Shown here in pieces: positions 51,482 through 62,075 of a stretch of 64,000 nucleotides of DNA (its first letter is position 1; each line of letters begins with the position of its first letter). The notes beneath the pieces are model-generated. The model did not search any database, was not told the origin of the DNA, and worked only from the letters and a program-made list of their open reading frames with translations. The translations under genes were made by a program, and so were the position numbers. Origin of the DNA: an uncultured Pelagibacteraceae bacterium (lineage in GTDB: Bacteria; Pseudomonadota; Alphaproteobacteria; Pelagibacterales; Pelagibacteraceae). Location of the stretch: positions 33,608 to 97,607 of the forward strand of contig CACJRK010000002.1 of the NCBI GenBank assembly GCA_902595795.1, given 5' to 3'.

Positions 51482-52158
51482 AAACTTAAAAATAAAATAA
51501 AATATATTAAAACACCAAAAGGGATTGCAAATATAATTCCATCAACTCTATCTAGAATTCCGCCATGTCCTGGTAAAATTTTTCCTGTATCTTTTATGTT
51601 AGCTTTTCTTTTCATATATGAGATAAATAAATCTCCTATTTGACAAAATATGGACATTGAAATTAACCATATATAAAATCTAAAAGAAAATTCTAATTTA
51701 ATCGAATAAGTGTCTATTTTATTTAAAATAAGTATAAAAATAGTTGTCCCTATAATTGTAAAGATAATTGACCCAAGAGCACCTGATATTGTTTTATTAG
51801 GACTTAAGCTTGTTAATTTTGGTCCCCCAATTGTTTTACCAACAAAATATCCACCTATATCTGAAAAAAAACATGTTATTAATAATATAAGAATTATTTC
51901 TTCTCCATAATCTGCTCTTATTTTAATTAAAATAAAATAAAAAAAATATAAATATAAAATAACTAAAAAAAGTAAAATTATAATAATAAGTTTATTTTTA
52001 TAAATTTTACATAAAAGGTTGTTAAACTCATAGAAACATAATATTGAAAATAAAATAACCAAAGTTTGCCAACTTAGCTCATTAAAAAAAAGGCCAATAA
52101 ATAAAATTACTATTAAAATAAATGATGTAATTGTTCTTTTTAATAAATTACTAAGCAT
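51478..52158 (-). CDS. cdsA: phosphatidate cytidylyltransferase
   Basis: 226 aa; FFSDIGGYFVGKTIGGPKLTSLSPNKTISGALG; PGHGGILDRVDGI. Confidence 0.95.
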   Translation of the reverse strand: MLSNLLKRTITSFILIVILFIGLFFNELSWQTLVILFSILCFYEFNNLLCKIYKNKLIIIILLFLVILYLYFFYFILIKIRADYGEEIILILLITCFFSDIGGYFVGKTIGGPKLTSLSPNKTISGALGSIIFTIIGTTIFILILNKIDTYSIKLEFSFRFYIWLISMSIFCQIGDLFISYMKRKANIKDTGKILPGHGGILDRVDGIIFAIPFGVLIYFILFLSL

Positions 52159-52835
52159 TAAATATTCCCGAAATTTCTTTTTATTAATTTAAACTTTTTT
52201 ATAATCTTTAAGTAATCATTTTCATTAAAATCAGGCCACATTTTTTTTTCAAAGAAAATTTCTGAATATGCAATTTGCCATAAAAGAAAATTACTCAATC
52301 GATTAGTGCCACCAGTTCTTATCAAAATATCTGGGTTGGGAATATTTTTAGTATATAAATTTTTTTGAATATTTTTTTCATTTATATTAATTTTTTTTTT
52401 TACAATCGATTTTAAAGATTGAATTAATTCATATTTAGAACCATAATTAAGTGCAAGATTCACCTGTAATTTTTTATTTTTGTAAGTTTTTTTTTCGGAT
52501 AAATTTAGTAAATAGTTCAATCTTTTTGAAAAATTTTTTTTTTTACCAATTACTTTTAATTTAATGTTTTTTTTATGAAGATCTTCAATTTTGTCTTTTA
52601 AAAAACTTTCTAATAAATTGAATAAAAAGTTTATTTCTTCTTTAGGTCTTTTCCAATTTTCTGTAGAAAATACATAGAGCGTTAAATATTTAATTTTCTG
52701 ATCTATCGTTTGTCTAATTATTTTTTCCAATGCAACCAAACCAGCCTTATGGCCCTCGTTTCTTGAGTTTTTATTTTTTAGTCCCCATCTGCCATTACCA
52801 TCCATTATAATGGCTACATGATTAATTGGGTTCAT
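52158..52835 (-). CDS. uppS: undecaprenyl diphosphate synthase
   Basis: 225 aa; HVAIIMDGNGRWG...GHKAG; LYVFSTENWKRP; DILIRTGGTNRLSNFLLWQIAYSE. Confidence 0.97.
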   Translation of the reverse strand: MNPINHVAIIMDGNGRWGLKNKNSRNEGHKAGLVALEKIIRQTIDQKIKYLTLYVFSTENWKRPKEEINFLFNLLESFLKDKIEDLHKKNIKLKVIGKKKNFSKRLNYLLNLSEKKTYKNKKLQVNLALNYGSKYELIQSLKSIVKKKININEKNIQKNLYTKNIPNPDILIRTGGTNRLSNFLLWQIAYSEIFFEKKMWPDFNENDYLKIIKKFKLIKRNFGNI

Positions 52836-52836
52836 T

Positions 52837-53388
52837 TTATATGGTCATTATTTCTTTTTCTTTTAAAGAAACCTTTTCTTCAACAATTTTAATATGATCA
52901 TCAGTAATTGTCTGAACAATTTTTTCCGAGGACTTTTCTTCATCCTCACCAATTTCTTTTAATTTTAAAAGTTTTTTTAATTCTTCATTTGCTTCTCTAC
53001 GAATATTTCTAATTGAAACTTTGCATTTTTCACCAATTGATTTTATAATTTTTTTTAATTCTGTTCTACGTTCTTCATTTAGTTCTGGCACTGGTAGTCT
53101 TATCAACTGACCATCTATTTGTGGATTTAGACCTAAATCAGACTTTTTAATTGCTGCATCTACCATTGTAACATTATTTGAATCCCAAACTTGGATATTT
53201 ATTGTTCTAGGTTCAGGTGTTGTTATGCTACCAATTTGATTTATAGGCATTTGTTGACCGTAAACATCAACTTTAATCAAATCTAGGATTGATGCATTTG
53301 CTCTACCTGTTCTTAGAGAAGATAGCTCTTTTGAGAATACTTCAATGGCTTTATCCATCTTAATATTGTATGACTTTTCGTCAAACAT
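52837..53388 (-). CDS. frr: ribosome recycling factor
   Basis: 183 aa; LSSLRTGRANASILDLIKVDVYG...INIQVWDSNNVTMVDAAI. Confidence 0.97.
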   Translation of the reverse strand: MFDEKSYNIKMDKAIEVFSKELSSLRTGRANASILDLIKVDVYGQQMPINQIGSITTPEPRTINIQVWDSNNVTMVDAAIKKSDLGLNPQIDGQLIRLPVPELNEERRTELKKIIKSIGEKCKVSIRNIRREANEELKKLLKLKEIGEDEEKSSEKIVQTITDDHIKIVEEKVSLKEKEIMTI

Positions 53389-54240
53389 TTACTCTCCGAT
53401 CTTAATTCTATAAAACTCTTTTATCTTTAAATCAGCAATTGAAAGTTCTTTGACTATATCTTGCACCTTCTTTTTGGGTTCCATAACCCAAGATTGAGAT
53501 AAAAGAGAGTTTTCCTCTTTAAATTTGTTCATTTTACCTAAGCTAATTTTTTTTGCAATATCATCTGGTTTACCTGAATTTTTTAGCTCTTCATTTACAA
53601 GCTCTTGTTCTTTTTTAATAATTGATTTGTCTATTAGATCGGATGTCAATGCCAAAGGGTTAGAGGCAGCAATATGCATGGATAATTGTTTACCAAAGTT
53701 TTTAACATCATCTGAATTTTCTTTAGTTTCCAATGATACAATAACAGCTAATTTAGAAATATTATCTTTCACAATAGTATGTAAGTAATGACTGTTTATT
53801 GTTCCGGTATTTTCTATAGTTTTTACTTTTCCTATAGAAATTTTTTCACCAATTTTAGCGATCAAAGATACGACATTATTTTCAACAGTTTCACCATTTT
53901 TCATTTTGGTATTTTTTAATTCATCTAAATTAGAATTTTTTTCATTATTTAATTCACTAACCTCTTTAACAAAATTTGTAAAATCTTCGTTTTTTGCAAC
54001 AAAATCGGTTTCACAATTTACTTCAATAACCGATGTTTTATTTTCATTACCACTTACAGCGACAACACCTTCTTTAGCATCTCTAGACATTTTTTTAGAC
54101 GCCTTTGAAATTCCTTTAACTCTTAAAATTTCAATAGCTTTTTCAACATCTCCACCAGACTCTCTAATAGCTAAATTACAATCTTTAAATCCTGCACCTG
54201 TTAATTCTCTTAATTTCTTAACATTTTCAATATTACTCAT
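53389..54240 (-). CDS. tsf: elongation factor Ts
   Basis: 283 aa; [34 protein letters not shown]. Confidence 0.97.
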   Translation of the reverse strand: MSNIENVKKLRELTGAGFKDCNLAIRESGGDVEKAIEILRVKGISKASKKMSRDAKEGVVAVSGNENKTSVIEVNCETDFVAKNEDFTNFVKEVSELNNEKNSNLDELKNTKMKNGETVENNVVSLIAKIGEKISIGKVKTIENTGTINSHYLHTIVKDNISKLAVIVSLETKENSDDVKNFGKQLSMHIAASNPLALTSDLIDKSIIKKEQELVNEELKNSGKPDDIAKKISLGKMNKFKEENSLLSQSWVMEPKKKVQDIVKELSIADLKIKEFYRIKIGE

Positions 54241-55058
54241 TAATTTAGTGACTCCTTTTTTTCTTTTGAAAATTTTTGTTCAAGTTTTTCTCTATCTATT
54301 TCTTGAATAGTTTTTTCTTTATCTGTTACTTTATTTTTCTCTGAGGTATCTTTTTTAATTTCAGGTGATGGAATTGAATTTTTTGCATTATTAATCGTTT
54401 CTTTTATTAAACTACAATATAGATCTATGGATCTACGTGCATCATCATTTCCAGGTATTGGATAATCGATATTATCTGGATTAGAATTACTGTCAAGAAT
54501 TGCGATTATAGGTATACCTAATTTTACAGACTCTGCAATTGCCAATGATTCATAATTTGTATCAATTATAAAAACTAAATCAGGAGTTTTTTTCATCTCT
54601 ACTATTCCTCCTAATGATCTTTCAAGTTTATCTTTTTTAACACTCATTTTTAAAAGTTCTTTTTTAGTGAAACCTCTATTTTCAGCTGCAAGATCAGATT
54701 CGTATTTTTTCATTTTTTTGATTGATCCAGATATTGTCCCCCAATTAGTTAACATGCCGCCTAACCATCTGTAGTTTACATAATATTGATCTGTTTCTTT
54801 AGCTATCTCAGCAATAGCTTCTGATGCTTGTTTTTTTGTTGATACAAACAAAATTTTTCCGTTATTTGCAATTGTTGAATATATTTTTTCCAATGCAACT
54901 TTAGTTAGCTCTAAAGTCTGTGTTAAGTCTAATATATGAATAGAGTCTCTTTTTCCAAAAATATATTTTTTCATTTTTGGATTCCATCTTAAGGTTTTAT
55001 GACCAAGATGAACTCCTGCTTCTAATAATTGTTGTATTGTTATGTTAGGTATTTTCAT
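54240..55058 (-). CDS. rpsB: 30S ribosomal protein S2
   Basis: 272 aa; [50 protein letters not shown]. Confidence 0.97.
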   Translation of the reverse strand: MKIPNITIQQLLEAGVHLGHKTLRWNPKMKKYIFGKRDSIHILDLTQTLELTKVALEKIYSTIANNGKILFVSTKKQASEAIAEIAKETDQYYVNYRWLGGMLTNWGTISGSIKKMKKYESDLAAENRGFTKKELLKMSVKKDKLERSLGGIVEMKKTPDLVFIIDTNYESLAIAESVKLGIPIIAILDSNSNPDNIDYPIPGNDDARRSIDLYCSLIKETINNAKNSIPSPEIKKDTSEKNKVTDKEKTIQEIDREKLEQKFSKEKKESLN

Positions 55059-55066
55059 ATTTATTC

Positions 55067-55127
55067 CCGGTTAAGCCACCACAGTAATTTCCAATTAAGG
55101 ACCGGAGGTATAAAACCAACAACTGTG
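55067..55127 (-). ncRNA. candidate rpsB mRNA leader with H-type pseudoknot
   Basis: Interleaved pairings on the rpsB strand: CACAGT (55122-55127) with ACTGTG (55080-55085), and CCGGT (55101-55105) with ACCGG (55067-55071), directly upstream of the rpsB ATG. Confidence 0.7.
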
Positions 55128-55188
55128 TGCGTGTTAATTTAATTTATGCAGTATTTACAAATATTTGTGATGATTAACAAGGTATTAA

Positions 55189-58100
55189 TTACTTAATAAT
55201 TGCTTGAATTTCTTGATTTCTTAAAAGATTTAGGGATTTTCTGTCTAATTTACGTGAATTTTTCAATCTAAATTTAAGGATATTATCCTCAGTAAATAGA
55301 TTAATATTAACTATTGTTTTTCCATCATTTTTTAACATTTTTGATATTTTTTCAATTTGACCTTGAGATTTAAGATCGAATGAAATTTCTTTTATAGGGC
55401 TATTAAATAAATCTTGAAGTGAAGCTATTTTTTGGACATTAATTCTTGTTAACCTATTTTCATCATTAGAAACATTTTTAAATAATGTCAAAATTAGTGA
55501 ACTTCCCTCATTTAAAATTTCCCTATTAAATTCTAAAACGTCAGAAAAAATAAATAGCTCAAATACACTAGATAAATCAGTTAATTTCAAAACGGCATAA
55601 GAATTTCCTTTTGCAGTTTTTCTTTCTTGAACCTTTAATAATGTTGCTGCTATATTAGAATCTTTTAAGTCATCTTTGGAAATAAAGCTAGAATAATCAG
55701 TAATTTTATAATCGTCAAAAATTTCAGTAAATTGATTTAATGGGTGATCAGAAATAAAAAAACCTATCGCTTCAAATTCTTTTGACAATCTTTCTTCAAA
55801 TTTCCAATCTTCGATTTTAATTAAAATATCATCTTGAATATTTGTATCTTCAGAAAATAAATCAATTTGATTAGCTGATTTGTTCTCAAATATATTCTTA
55901 TTTTTAAGAATTATACTTGGGATTGAAGCAAATAATGCTTGTCTATTTGAATTTAAATTATCAAAAGCACCAGCCTTAACTAGTCCTTCTAATTGAAGTT
56001 TATTTATATCTTTAGGATTTACCCTATTCATAAAATCATGAATTGAATCAAATTTTCCATTAGAAATTCTTTCTTCAACTATGTTGGATATTGCCTCGTA
56101 CCCAACAGCTTTAATACCACCCAAAGCATAATAAAATTTATTATCAATTGTTCTAAAATCAGCAAAACATTCATTAATATCAGGACGAACAATTTCGATA
56201 TTTAATCTTTTTAGTTCTTCATAAAATTCACTTAATTTATTTTGATTTGAAATATCCATAGTCATTGATGCTGCTATAAATTCTTTTGGATAATATGTTT
56301 TTAAAAAAGCAGTCTGATAAGAAATAATTGCATATGCCGCTGCATGACTTTTATTAAACCCATATTCAGCAAAAGGTTCTATTTTTAAAAAAATACCTGC
56401 AGCAACATCTTTTGCTATTCCATTTTTAACAGCTCCTTCAATAAATCCCTGTTTCTGTTTTTCAAGCTCTGCACGTTTCTTTTTTCCCATTGCCCTTCTT
56501 AAAAGATCCGCCTGTCCCGCAGTAAAACCTGATAATTTTTGTGCAATTTGCATTACCTGTTCTTGATAAATAATTACTCCATAAGTTGGCTTTAAAATAT
56601 CTTCTAAAAGTGGGTGTAAATAATCGGGTGATTGTTTTCCGTGTTTACAATCATTATAAGTTGGAATGTTACTCATAGGTCCTGGTCTATACAAAGCCAC
56701 CAATGCAATAATGTCTTCAATATGATTAGGCTTCATTTGAATTAAAGCCTCACGCATTCCTGCACTTTCAATTTGGAACAATCCAACTGTTTTACCAGAT
56801 GATAATAGATCAAAAACTTTTTGATCTTCGTAACTAATTTTTTCTATATTAAAATCTTTAATTTTTTTTCTTACAAGCTTTTGTGTATTGTTAATTACTG
56901 TAAGTGTTTTTAAACCCAAGAAATCAAATTTTACTAAACCTGCATTTTCTGCAGAGTACATATCGAATTGAGTTGATGGTAATAACAAATCTGCTGATGC
57001 ATCTTTATATAATGGAACAACTTCAGTGAGTTTTTTATCTGCAATTACAACCCCAGCAGCATGGGTTGCTACATTTCTATTAAGTCCCTCTAATTTTAAA
57101 GATAAATCTGTTAATTTTTTGACTCTAGGATCTTCATTAATAAGTTTTTGTAATCTAGGTTCACCAGCAATACATTGTGTTAGATTTTGTGGTCTAGATG
57201 GATCAAATGGGATCATTTTAGATATACTGTCTACAAAGCCATAGGCTAAACCGAGCACACGCCCCACATCTCTAATTACCATTCGTGCTTTCAGTTTACC
57301 GAAAGTGATTATGTGAGCTACACTTTTTTTGTATTTATTTGTTAAATATTCAAATACTTGATCTCTTTTTTCCTCACAAAAATCGATATCAAAATCTGGC
57401 ATAGAAATTCTATCTGGGTTTAAAAATCTTTCAAAAATAAGATTAAATTTTATTGGATCTACATCGGTAATTGATAAACACCAAGCCACTAAAGAACCAG
57501 CTCCTGAACCTCTTCCAGGACCTACAGGAATATCATTACTTTTAGCCCACTTTATATAGTCAGCGACTATAAGAAAATAACTAGAATATTTCATTTCTAT
57601 AATAATAGAAAGTTCATGATCAAGTCTATCTTTATACTCTTTAAAAGAATTATTATTTTCTAATTCTTCATCACTTAGACTAAAGATTCTGTTGAATTTA
57701 AGTTTTAATCCTTCTATTGAATCTTTTTTTAAAATTTCATCTGCATTTCCGTCTTTATCGCTACTTATATTTGGCAGTATTGGGTTTGAAAATAATGGCC
57801 TGTAATTACATCTTAATGGAAAATTATAATTATTTTCTAAAGCCTCAGGCAAATCTGCAAATAATTCGGACATCTCTGAATTTGTTTTTAAATAATGCTG
57901 GTTAGTTAATCTTAATCTATTTTTTTCATTCACGTATGTTTTGTTACCAATACAAGTTAATGCATCATGTGCTTCATGCATTTCTTTGTCTAAATAAAAA
58001 ACTTCATTGGTTGCAATAATAGGTATTTTTAGATCTAAAGATTTTTTTAAATTAAATTTTTCAAATCCAATTTCATTTTGATCATTGTGTCTTTGAATTT

Positions 58101-58605
58101 CTAAATAAAATCTATCACCAAAAATATTTTTAATTTTACTATAAAGTTCATCAATTTCTGAAAGTTTTCCTTTATCAAATAATTTACCAAATAGACCAAA
58201 CACTGTTCCCGAAAATACAGAAACACCTTCAGAATTTTTTAATAGTAATTCAAAATCTACATGTGGATCAGACAATTCATCGTTTTCTAAATAAGAAAAA
58301 GATGAAAGTTCTATTATATTTTTATATCCAATTTCATTTAAAGCAAATAAAGGAAGTAAACCTGTTGTTTCTCTGATTTTAAAATTAATTTGAGTTCCAA
58401 TAATTGGTTGGGTACCTGACTTTGAGATTTTTTCAGCAAATTCAAGTGCGCCACACAAATTTGAGGTGTCACACAAACCTAATGATTTTATTTTATTTTT
58501 TTTTGAATATTCTTGTAAATCATCAATCCTAGCTGCTCCTTCGCAAATAGAATATTGAGTGTGAATTTTAAGATGATTAAAATTTTGAGAATGAGACTCA
58601 GCCAT
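55189..58605 (-). CDS. dnaE: DNA polymerase III alpha subunit
   Basis: 1138 aa; PHP domain start FNHLKIHTQYSICEGA; VGPGRGSGAGSLVAWCL; PDFDIDFCEEKR; ALYRPGPMSNIPTY. Confidence 0.98.
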   Translation of the reverse strand: MAESHSQNFNHLKIHTQYSICEGAARIDDLQEYSKKNKIKSLGLCDTSNLCGALEFAEKISKSGTQPIIGTQINFKIRETTGLLPLFALNEIGYKNIIELSSFSYLENDELSDPHVDFELLLKNSEGVSVFSGTVFGLFGKLFDKGKLSEIDELYSKIKNIFGDRFYLEIQRHNDQNEIGFEKFNLKKSLDLKIPIIATNEVFYLDKEMHEAHDALTCIGNKTYVNEKNRLRLTNQHYLKTNSEMSELFADLPEALENNYNFPLRCNYRPLFSNPILPNISSDKDGNADEILKKDSIEGLKLKFNRIFSLSDEELENNNSFKEYKDRLDHELSIIIEMKYSSYFLIVADYIKWAKSNDIPVGPGRGSGAGSLVAWCLSITDVDPIKFNLIFERFLNPDRISMPDFDIDFCEEKRDQVFEYLTNKYKKSVAHIITFGKLKARMVIRDVGRVLGLAYGFVDSISKMIPFDPSRPQNLTQCIAGEPRLQKLINEDPRVKKLTDLSLKLEGLNRNVATHAAGVVIADKKLTEVVPLYKDASADLLLPSTQFDMYSAENAGLVKFDFLGLKTLTVINNTQKLVRKKIKDFNIEKISYEDQKVFDLLSSGKTVGLFQIESAGMREALIQMKPNHIEDIIALVALYRPGPMSNIPTYNDCKHGKQSPDYLHPLLEDILKPTYGVIIYQEQVMQIAQKLSGFTAGQADLLRRAMGKKKRAELEKQKQGFIEGAVKNGIAKDVAAGIFLKIEPFAEYGFNKSHAAAYAIISYQTAFLKTYYPKEFIAASMTMDISNQNKLSEFYEELKRLNIEIVRPDINECFADFRTIDNKFYYALGGIKAVGYEAISNIVEERISNGKFDSIHDFMNRVNPKDINKLQLEGLVKAGAFDNLNSNRQALFASIPSIILKNKNIFENKSANQIDLFSEDTNIQDDILIKIEDWKFEERLSKEFEAIGFFISDHPLNQFTEIFDDYKITDYSSFISKDDLKDSNIAATLLKVQERKTAKGNSYAVLKLTDLSSVFELFIFSDVLEFNREILNEGSSLILTLFKNVSNDENRLTRINVQKIASLQDLFNSPIKEISFDLKSQGQIEKISKMLKNDGKTIVNINLFTEDNILKFRLKNSRKLDRKSLNLLRNQEIQAIIK

Positions 58606-59275
58606 TGGATGATTTTATACTACCATCTATCATCTCCAATAGGCAATCTGCCTTATTAGCAAAGAATCTATTATGAGTTGCAAATATAATTAGTCTATCC
58701 GACCTTTTTTGTTTGTTTAAAAGTTCAAAAACATCCTTTGCAGTTTTCATATCCAAACTTCCAGTTGGTTCATCTGCTAAAATAATTTCAGGATCATTTA
58801 CAATTGCTCTTGCTATCGCAACTCTTTGGGCCTCGCCACCTGATAATTGAGATGGAAAATGATCAGCCCTATCTGAAAGACCAATTTTTTCTAGCAATTT
58901 TTGAGCATTTGAAATTGCTGAAACTTTACTGTTATTGACTGCAAGTGAAGCCAAATATATATTTTCTAAAGCTGTAAAATCAGGGAGAAGATTGTTTTGT
59001 TGATAAATAATTCCTATTTTTTTTGATCTAAAAACATCATTTTTTTCTGACTCTTCATAATTTACTTTATATTCATTAAAGTTAATTGATCCAGATGTTG
59101 GTCTATCGATCAAAGAAATTAAATTTAATAGAGTTGATTTACCAGATCCAGAGGGTCCCATTATAGAATATGTTTTACCTTTATAAAATTTTTGAGAAAG
59201 ATTTTTTAATACTTTAACTATTTTTTCAGTTTTAAAACTTTTAGATATTTTTTTTAATTCAAGGTAATTATTCAT
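58598..59275 (-). CDS. lolD: lipoprotein-releasing ABC transporter ATP-binding protein
   Basis: 225 aa; [29 protein letters not shown]; adjacent to lolC/E. Confidence 0.94.
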   Translation of the reverse strand: MNNYLELKKISKSFKTEKIVKVLKNLSQKFYKGKTYSIMGPSGSGKSTLLNLISLIDRPTSGSINFNEYKVNYEESEKNDVFRSKKIGIIYQQNNLLPDFTALENIYLASLAVNNSKVSAISNAQKLLEKIGLSDRADHFPSQLSGGEAQRVAIARAIVNDPEIILADEPTGSLDMKTAKDVFELLNKQKRSDRLIIFATHNRFFANKADCLLEMIDGSIKSSNG

Positions 59276-60497
59276 ATTTTAATGATTTAATTGGGTCTAA
59301 TTTAGCAGCCTTAAAAGCTGGAAAAATTGATACAATAATTGTTATAAGTATTGAACAAATTGAAATTAAAAAAATTGATGTGGGGTTTATTTCAGAGGGC
59401 ATCTTACTTAAAAAATATATTTCTTCTGGAAATAAACTAATATTAAATGTTGAGCTTAAAAACTGTCTAAAACTTTCTATGTAAAGAGAAAAAATTACAC
59501 CTAAGAAAATTCCAAAAATGGTAGCTGATGTTCCTATAATTACCCCTACTAAAAAAAATATTTTTACAATTGATTTATTTAAAACACCAATTGATTTCAA
59601 AATTGCGATATCTCTTGTTTTATTTTTAACTAAAATTGTTAATCCCGAAATTATATTAAAGGCTGCAACAATAATTATTAAAGATAAGATAATAAACATT
59701 ACATTTCTTTCTACTTTTAAAGCAGAAAATAACGAACTATTCGTATCAGCCCAGCTAAAGACAAATTCTTCATCAAAAATTTCTTGAACAATGAATTTTT
59801 GCTCTTCAATTTTATTTGGATTCTTTAAATATATTTCTAAATTTCTATCTTCTGACTTATAGTTAAAAAAATCTTCAAGAGTACTTAAATTAATAAATGC
59901 TATATTGTTATCAAATTCAGCCAATCCACTATTATAAATTGATGTCACCAGAAACGTTTTTTGTTTTGGCATACTGCCAATAATTGTTTCTACCCCTGAT
60001 GGTGACATTAAAGTTAATTCATCACCTATTTTAAGATCTAAAGAAAAACTTAATTCGTTTCCTATAGATATAAAATTTCTATTTAATTGTTTCTTTCCTT
60101 TAAATTTATCATTTTTAACGATTTCCAAACTTGAAAAATTATCTGTTTCATATCCACGTAAAATTATTCCTTTTGAAGTATTGTTTTTAAGTATAATAGC
60201 TTCACCTGAGTTACTAAAAATAATATTTTCTGAAATTAATTCTAAATTATTATTATGTATTTTGTTTTCATTAATTGAATTTCCATAAGTTTGTACAGTG
60301 ATGTGTGAATTAAAGCCTACAATTTTATCAATCAGTTCTGTCCTAAATCCATTCATTACTGACATCACTATGATAAGAACTGCAACTCCAAGACTTATAC
60401 CAATAAAAGAAAAAATAGATATTACATTCAAAAAACCATCTTTTTTTCTGGCTTTTAAAAATCTAAAAGTAATTTCTTTTTCTAAAGTAGAAATCAA
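59268..60497 (-). CDS. lolC: lipoprotein-releasing ABC transporter permease (LolC/LolE family)
   Basis: 409 aa; FLKARKKDGFLNVISIFSFIGISLGVAVLIIVMSVMNGFRTEL. Confidence 0.93.
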   Translation of the reverse strand: MISTLEKEITFRFLKARKKDGFLNVISIFSFIGISLGVAVLIIVMSVMNGFRTELIDKIVGFNSHITVQTYGNSINENKIHNNNLELISENIIFSNSGEAIILKNNTSKGIILRGYETDNFSSLEIVKNDKFKGKKQLNRNFISIGNELSFSLDLKIGDELTLMSPSGVETIIGSMPKQKTFLVTSIYNSGLAEFDNNIAFINLSTLEDFFNYKSEDRNLEIYLKNPNKIEEQKFIVQEIFDEEFVFSWADTNSSLFSALKVERNVMFIILSLIIIVAAFNIISGLTILVKNKTRDIAILKSIGVLNKSIVKIFFLVGVIIGTSATIFGIFLGVIFSLYIESFRQFLSSTFNISLFPEEIYFLSKMPSEINPTSIFLISICSILITIIVSIFPAFKAAKLDPIKSLKYE

Positions 60498-61828
60498 ATT
60501 GAATTTTTCTGTTTATTTATAATTTCTATAATTTTACTTAGTTGTAAATTTTGAGTTTCTCTACCAGTTTCTTTGAACTCTAATAAATCACCTTCACTTT
60601 TTTTACCGATAATAATCTGGTACGGAGCGCCAATTAAATTCATTTTTTTAATTTTTGATGAGAAATTTTCATCTGTATCATCAATAATTGCATCAATATT
60701 ATTATTGAGTAATTCTTTATTAATATTATTTGCTTTTTCTAAAGCAGAGGCATCATTTTTATTTATCATAGGTATTAAAGCAATATCATAAGGAGCAACA
60801 GACAATGGCCATTTCATGATTTCATTTTTCTCATCATATTTAGCCTCAATTATAGCACCTACGAGCCTTGATACACCAACTCCATAAGAACCCATTTTAA
60901 CAAAATCTTTTTTTCCTCCTGGCAAATCAACAGATGCACCCATTGGTTTTGAATACTTGTCACCAAAATAAAATATATGACCTACTTCTATACCTTTTGT
61001 GATCAATTGATTTTCTTTAGAAACAGTTTTTTCAAATTCTTCTTTATTAAACTTTTCATCAGTTACAGCATAAAACTGTTCATATTTTTTTCTCATACTT
61101 TCTAGTGATGCTTTTTCTAATTGAGTATCATCGCTATTAAGGTCAAATATTCTTTTATCTGTGAAAATTTTGCTTTCACCTGTATCAGCAAGAATAATAA
61201 ATTCATGAGATAAATTTCCACCAATTGGTCCTGTATCAGCAGCCATGGGTATTGCTATTAGAGATAATCTTTTAAATGTTCTTAAATATGAAAGAAAAAA
61301 TTTATTATAAGAATAAAATGCTTCTTCATCAGATACATCAAATGAATAGGCATCTTTCATATAAAACTCTCTACCACGCATAATTCCAAATCTAGGTCTA
61401 ATTTCATCTCTGAACTTCCATTGTATGTGGTACAAAAGTTGTGGAAGTGATTTATAAGATTTTAGTGAAGATCTAAAAATTTCAGTAACTTGCTCTTCAT
61501 TAGTTGGTCCATACAACATTTCTCTATTTTGGCGATCAGTTATTCTAAGCATCTCCTCACCATAGTCTTCATAACGACCACTTTCTTTCCAAATTTCACT
61601 AGATTGAATTGTTGGCATTAATATTTCTTGAGCTCCAATTTTATTTTGCTCTTGTCTAACAATATCTTCTATTTTTTTCATTACCTTAAAACCTAAAGGT
61701 AACCATGAATAAATTCCTGCTGACGCTTGCTTAATCATACCTACTCTCAACATTAATTGATGAGACTTAATTTTTGCTTCTGAAGGATTATTTTTTAATA
61801 TTGGTATAAATGAATTTGATAAAAGCAT
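60494..61828 (-). CDS. proS: prolyl-tRNA synthetase (short, alphaproteobacterial type)
   Basis: 444 aa; RVGMIKQASAGIYSWLPLGFKVMKKIEDIVRQE; WKFRDEIRPRFGIMRGREFYMKDAYSFD. Confidence 0.97.
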   Translation of the reverse strand: MLLSNSFIPILKNNPSEAKIKSHQLMLRVGMIKQASAGIYSWLPLGFKVMKKIEDIVRQEQNKIGAQEILMPTIQSSEIWKESGRYEDYGEEMLRITDRQNREMLYGPTNEEQVTEIFRSSLKSYKSLPQLLYHIQWKFRDEIRPRFGIMRGREFYMKDAYSFDVSDEEAFYSYNKFFLSYLRTFKRLSLIAIPMAADTGPIGGNLSHEFIILADTGESKIFTDKRIFDLNSDDTQLEKASLESMRKKYEQFYAVTDEKFNKEEFEKTVSKENQLITKGIEVGHIFYFGDKYSKPMGASVDLPGGKKDFVKMGSYGVGVSRLVGAIIEAKYDEKNEIMKWPLSVAPYDIALIPMINKNDASALEKANNINKELLNNNIDAIIDDTDENFSSKIKKMNLIGAPYQIIIGKKSEGDLLEFKETGRETQNLQLSKIIEIINKQKNSI

Positions 61829-61829
61829 C

Positions 61830-62075
61830 TTAATTAATCATATTTCTTAAATTTAAATATTCAAATTTAATTAATAAGTAAATTATGATGAAAATGACAG
61901 TAGTAATTCCAGTACAATATAAGAATTTTTTCAACATTTTTGGATTTTCAGGTGATCCAGGATCCTCACCATCGATTTTTACAGTCTTTGTTCGATTCAC
62001 ATCAATAGGTAAAATAGCAAAAAAAACTATCCACCATATAATTATATAGATAATAGCTAAGCCTGTTGTGCTCAT
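61830..62075 (-). CDS. DUF1467 family membrane protein
   Basis: 81 aa; IYIIIWWIVFFAILPI...DPGSPENPKMLKKFL; conserved position between rnj and proS. Confidence 0.85.
   Translation of the reverse strand: MSTTGLAIIYIIIWWIVFFAILPIDVNRTKTVKIDGEDPGSPENPKMLKKFLYCTGITTVIFIIIYLLIKFEYLNLRNMIN

Noticed and set aside
53525-54310. Plus-strand ORFs (87 and 134 aa) opposite tsf
   Set aside because: Antisense to a clear, conserved tsf; Ser/Phe-rich composition expected of antisense frames.
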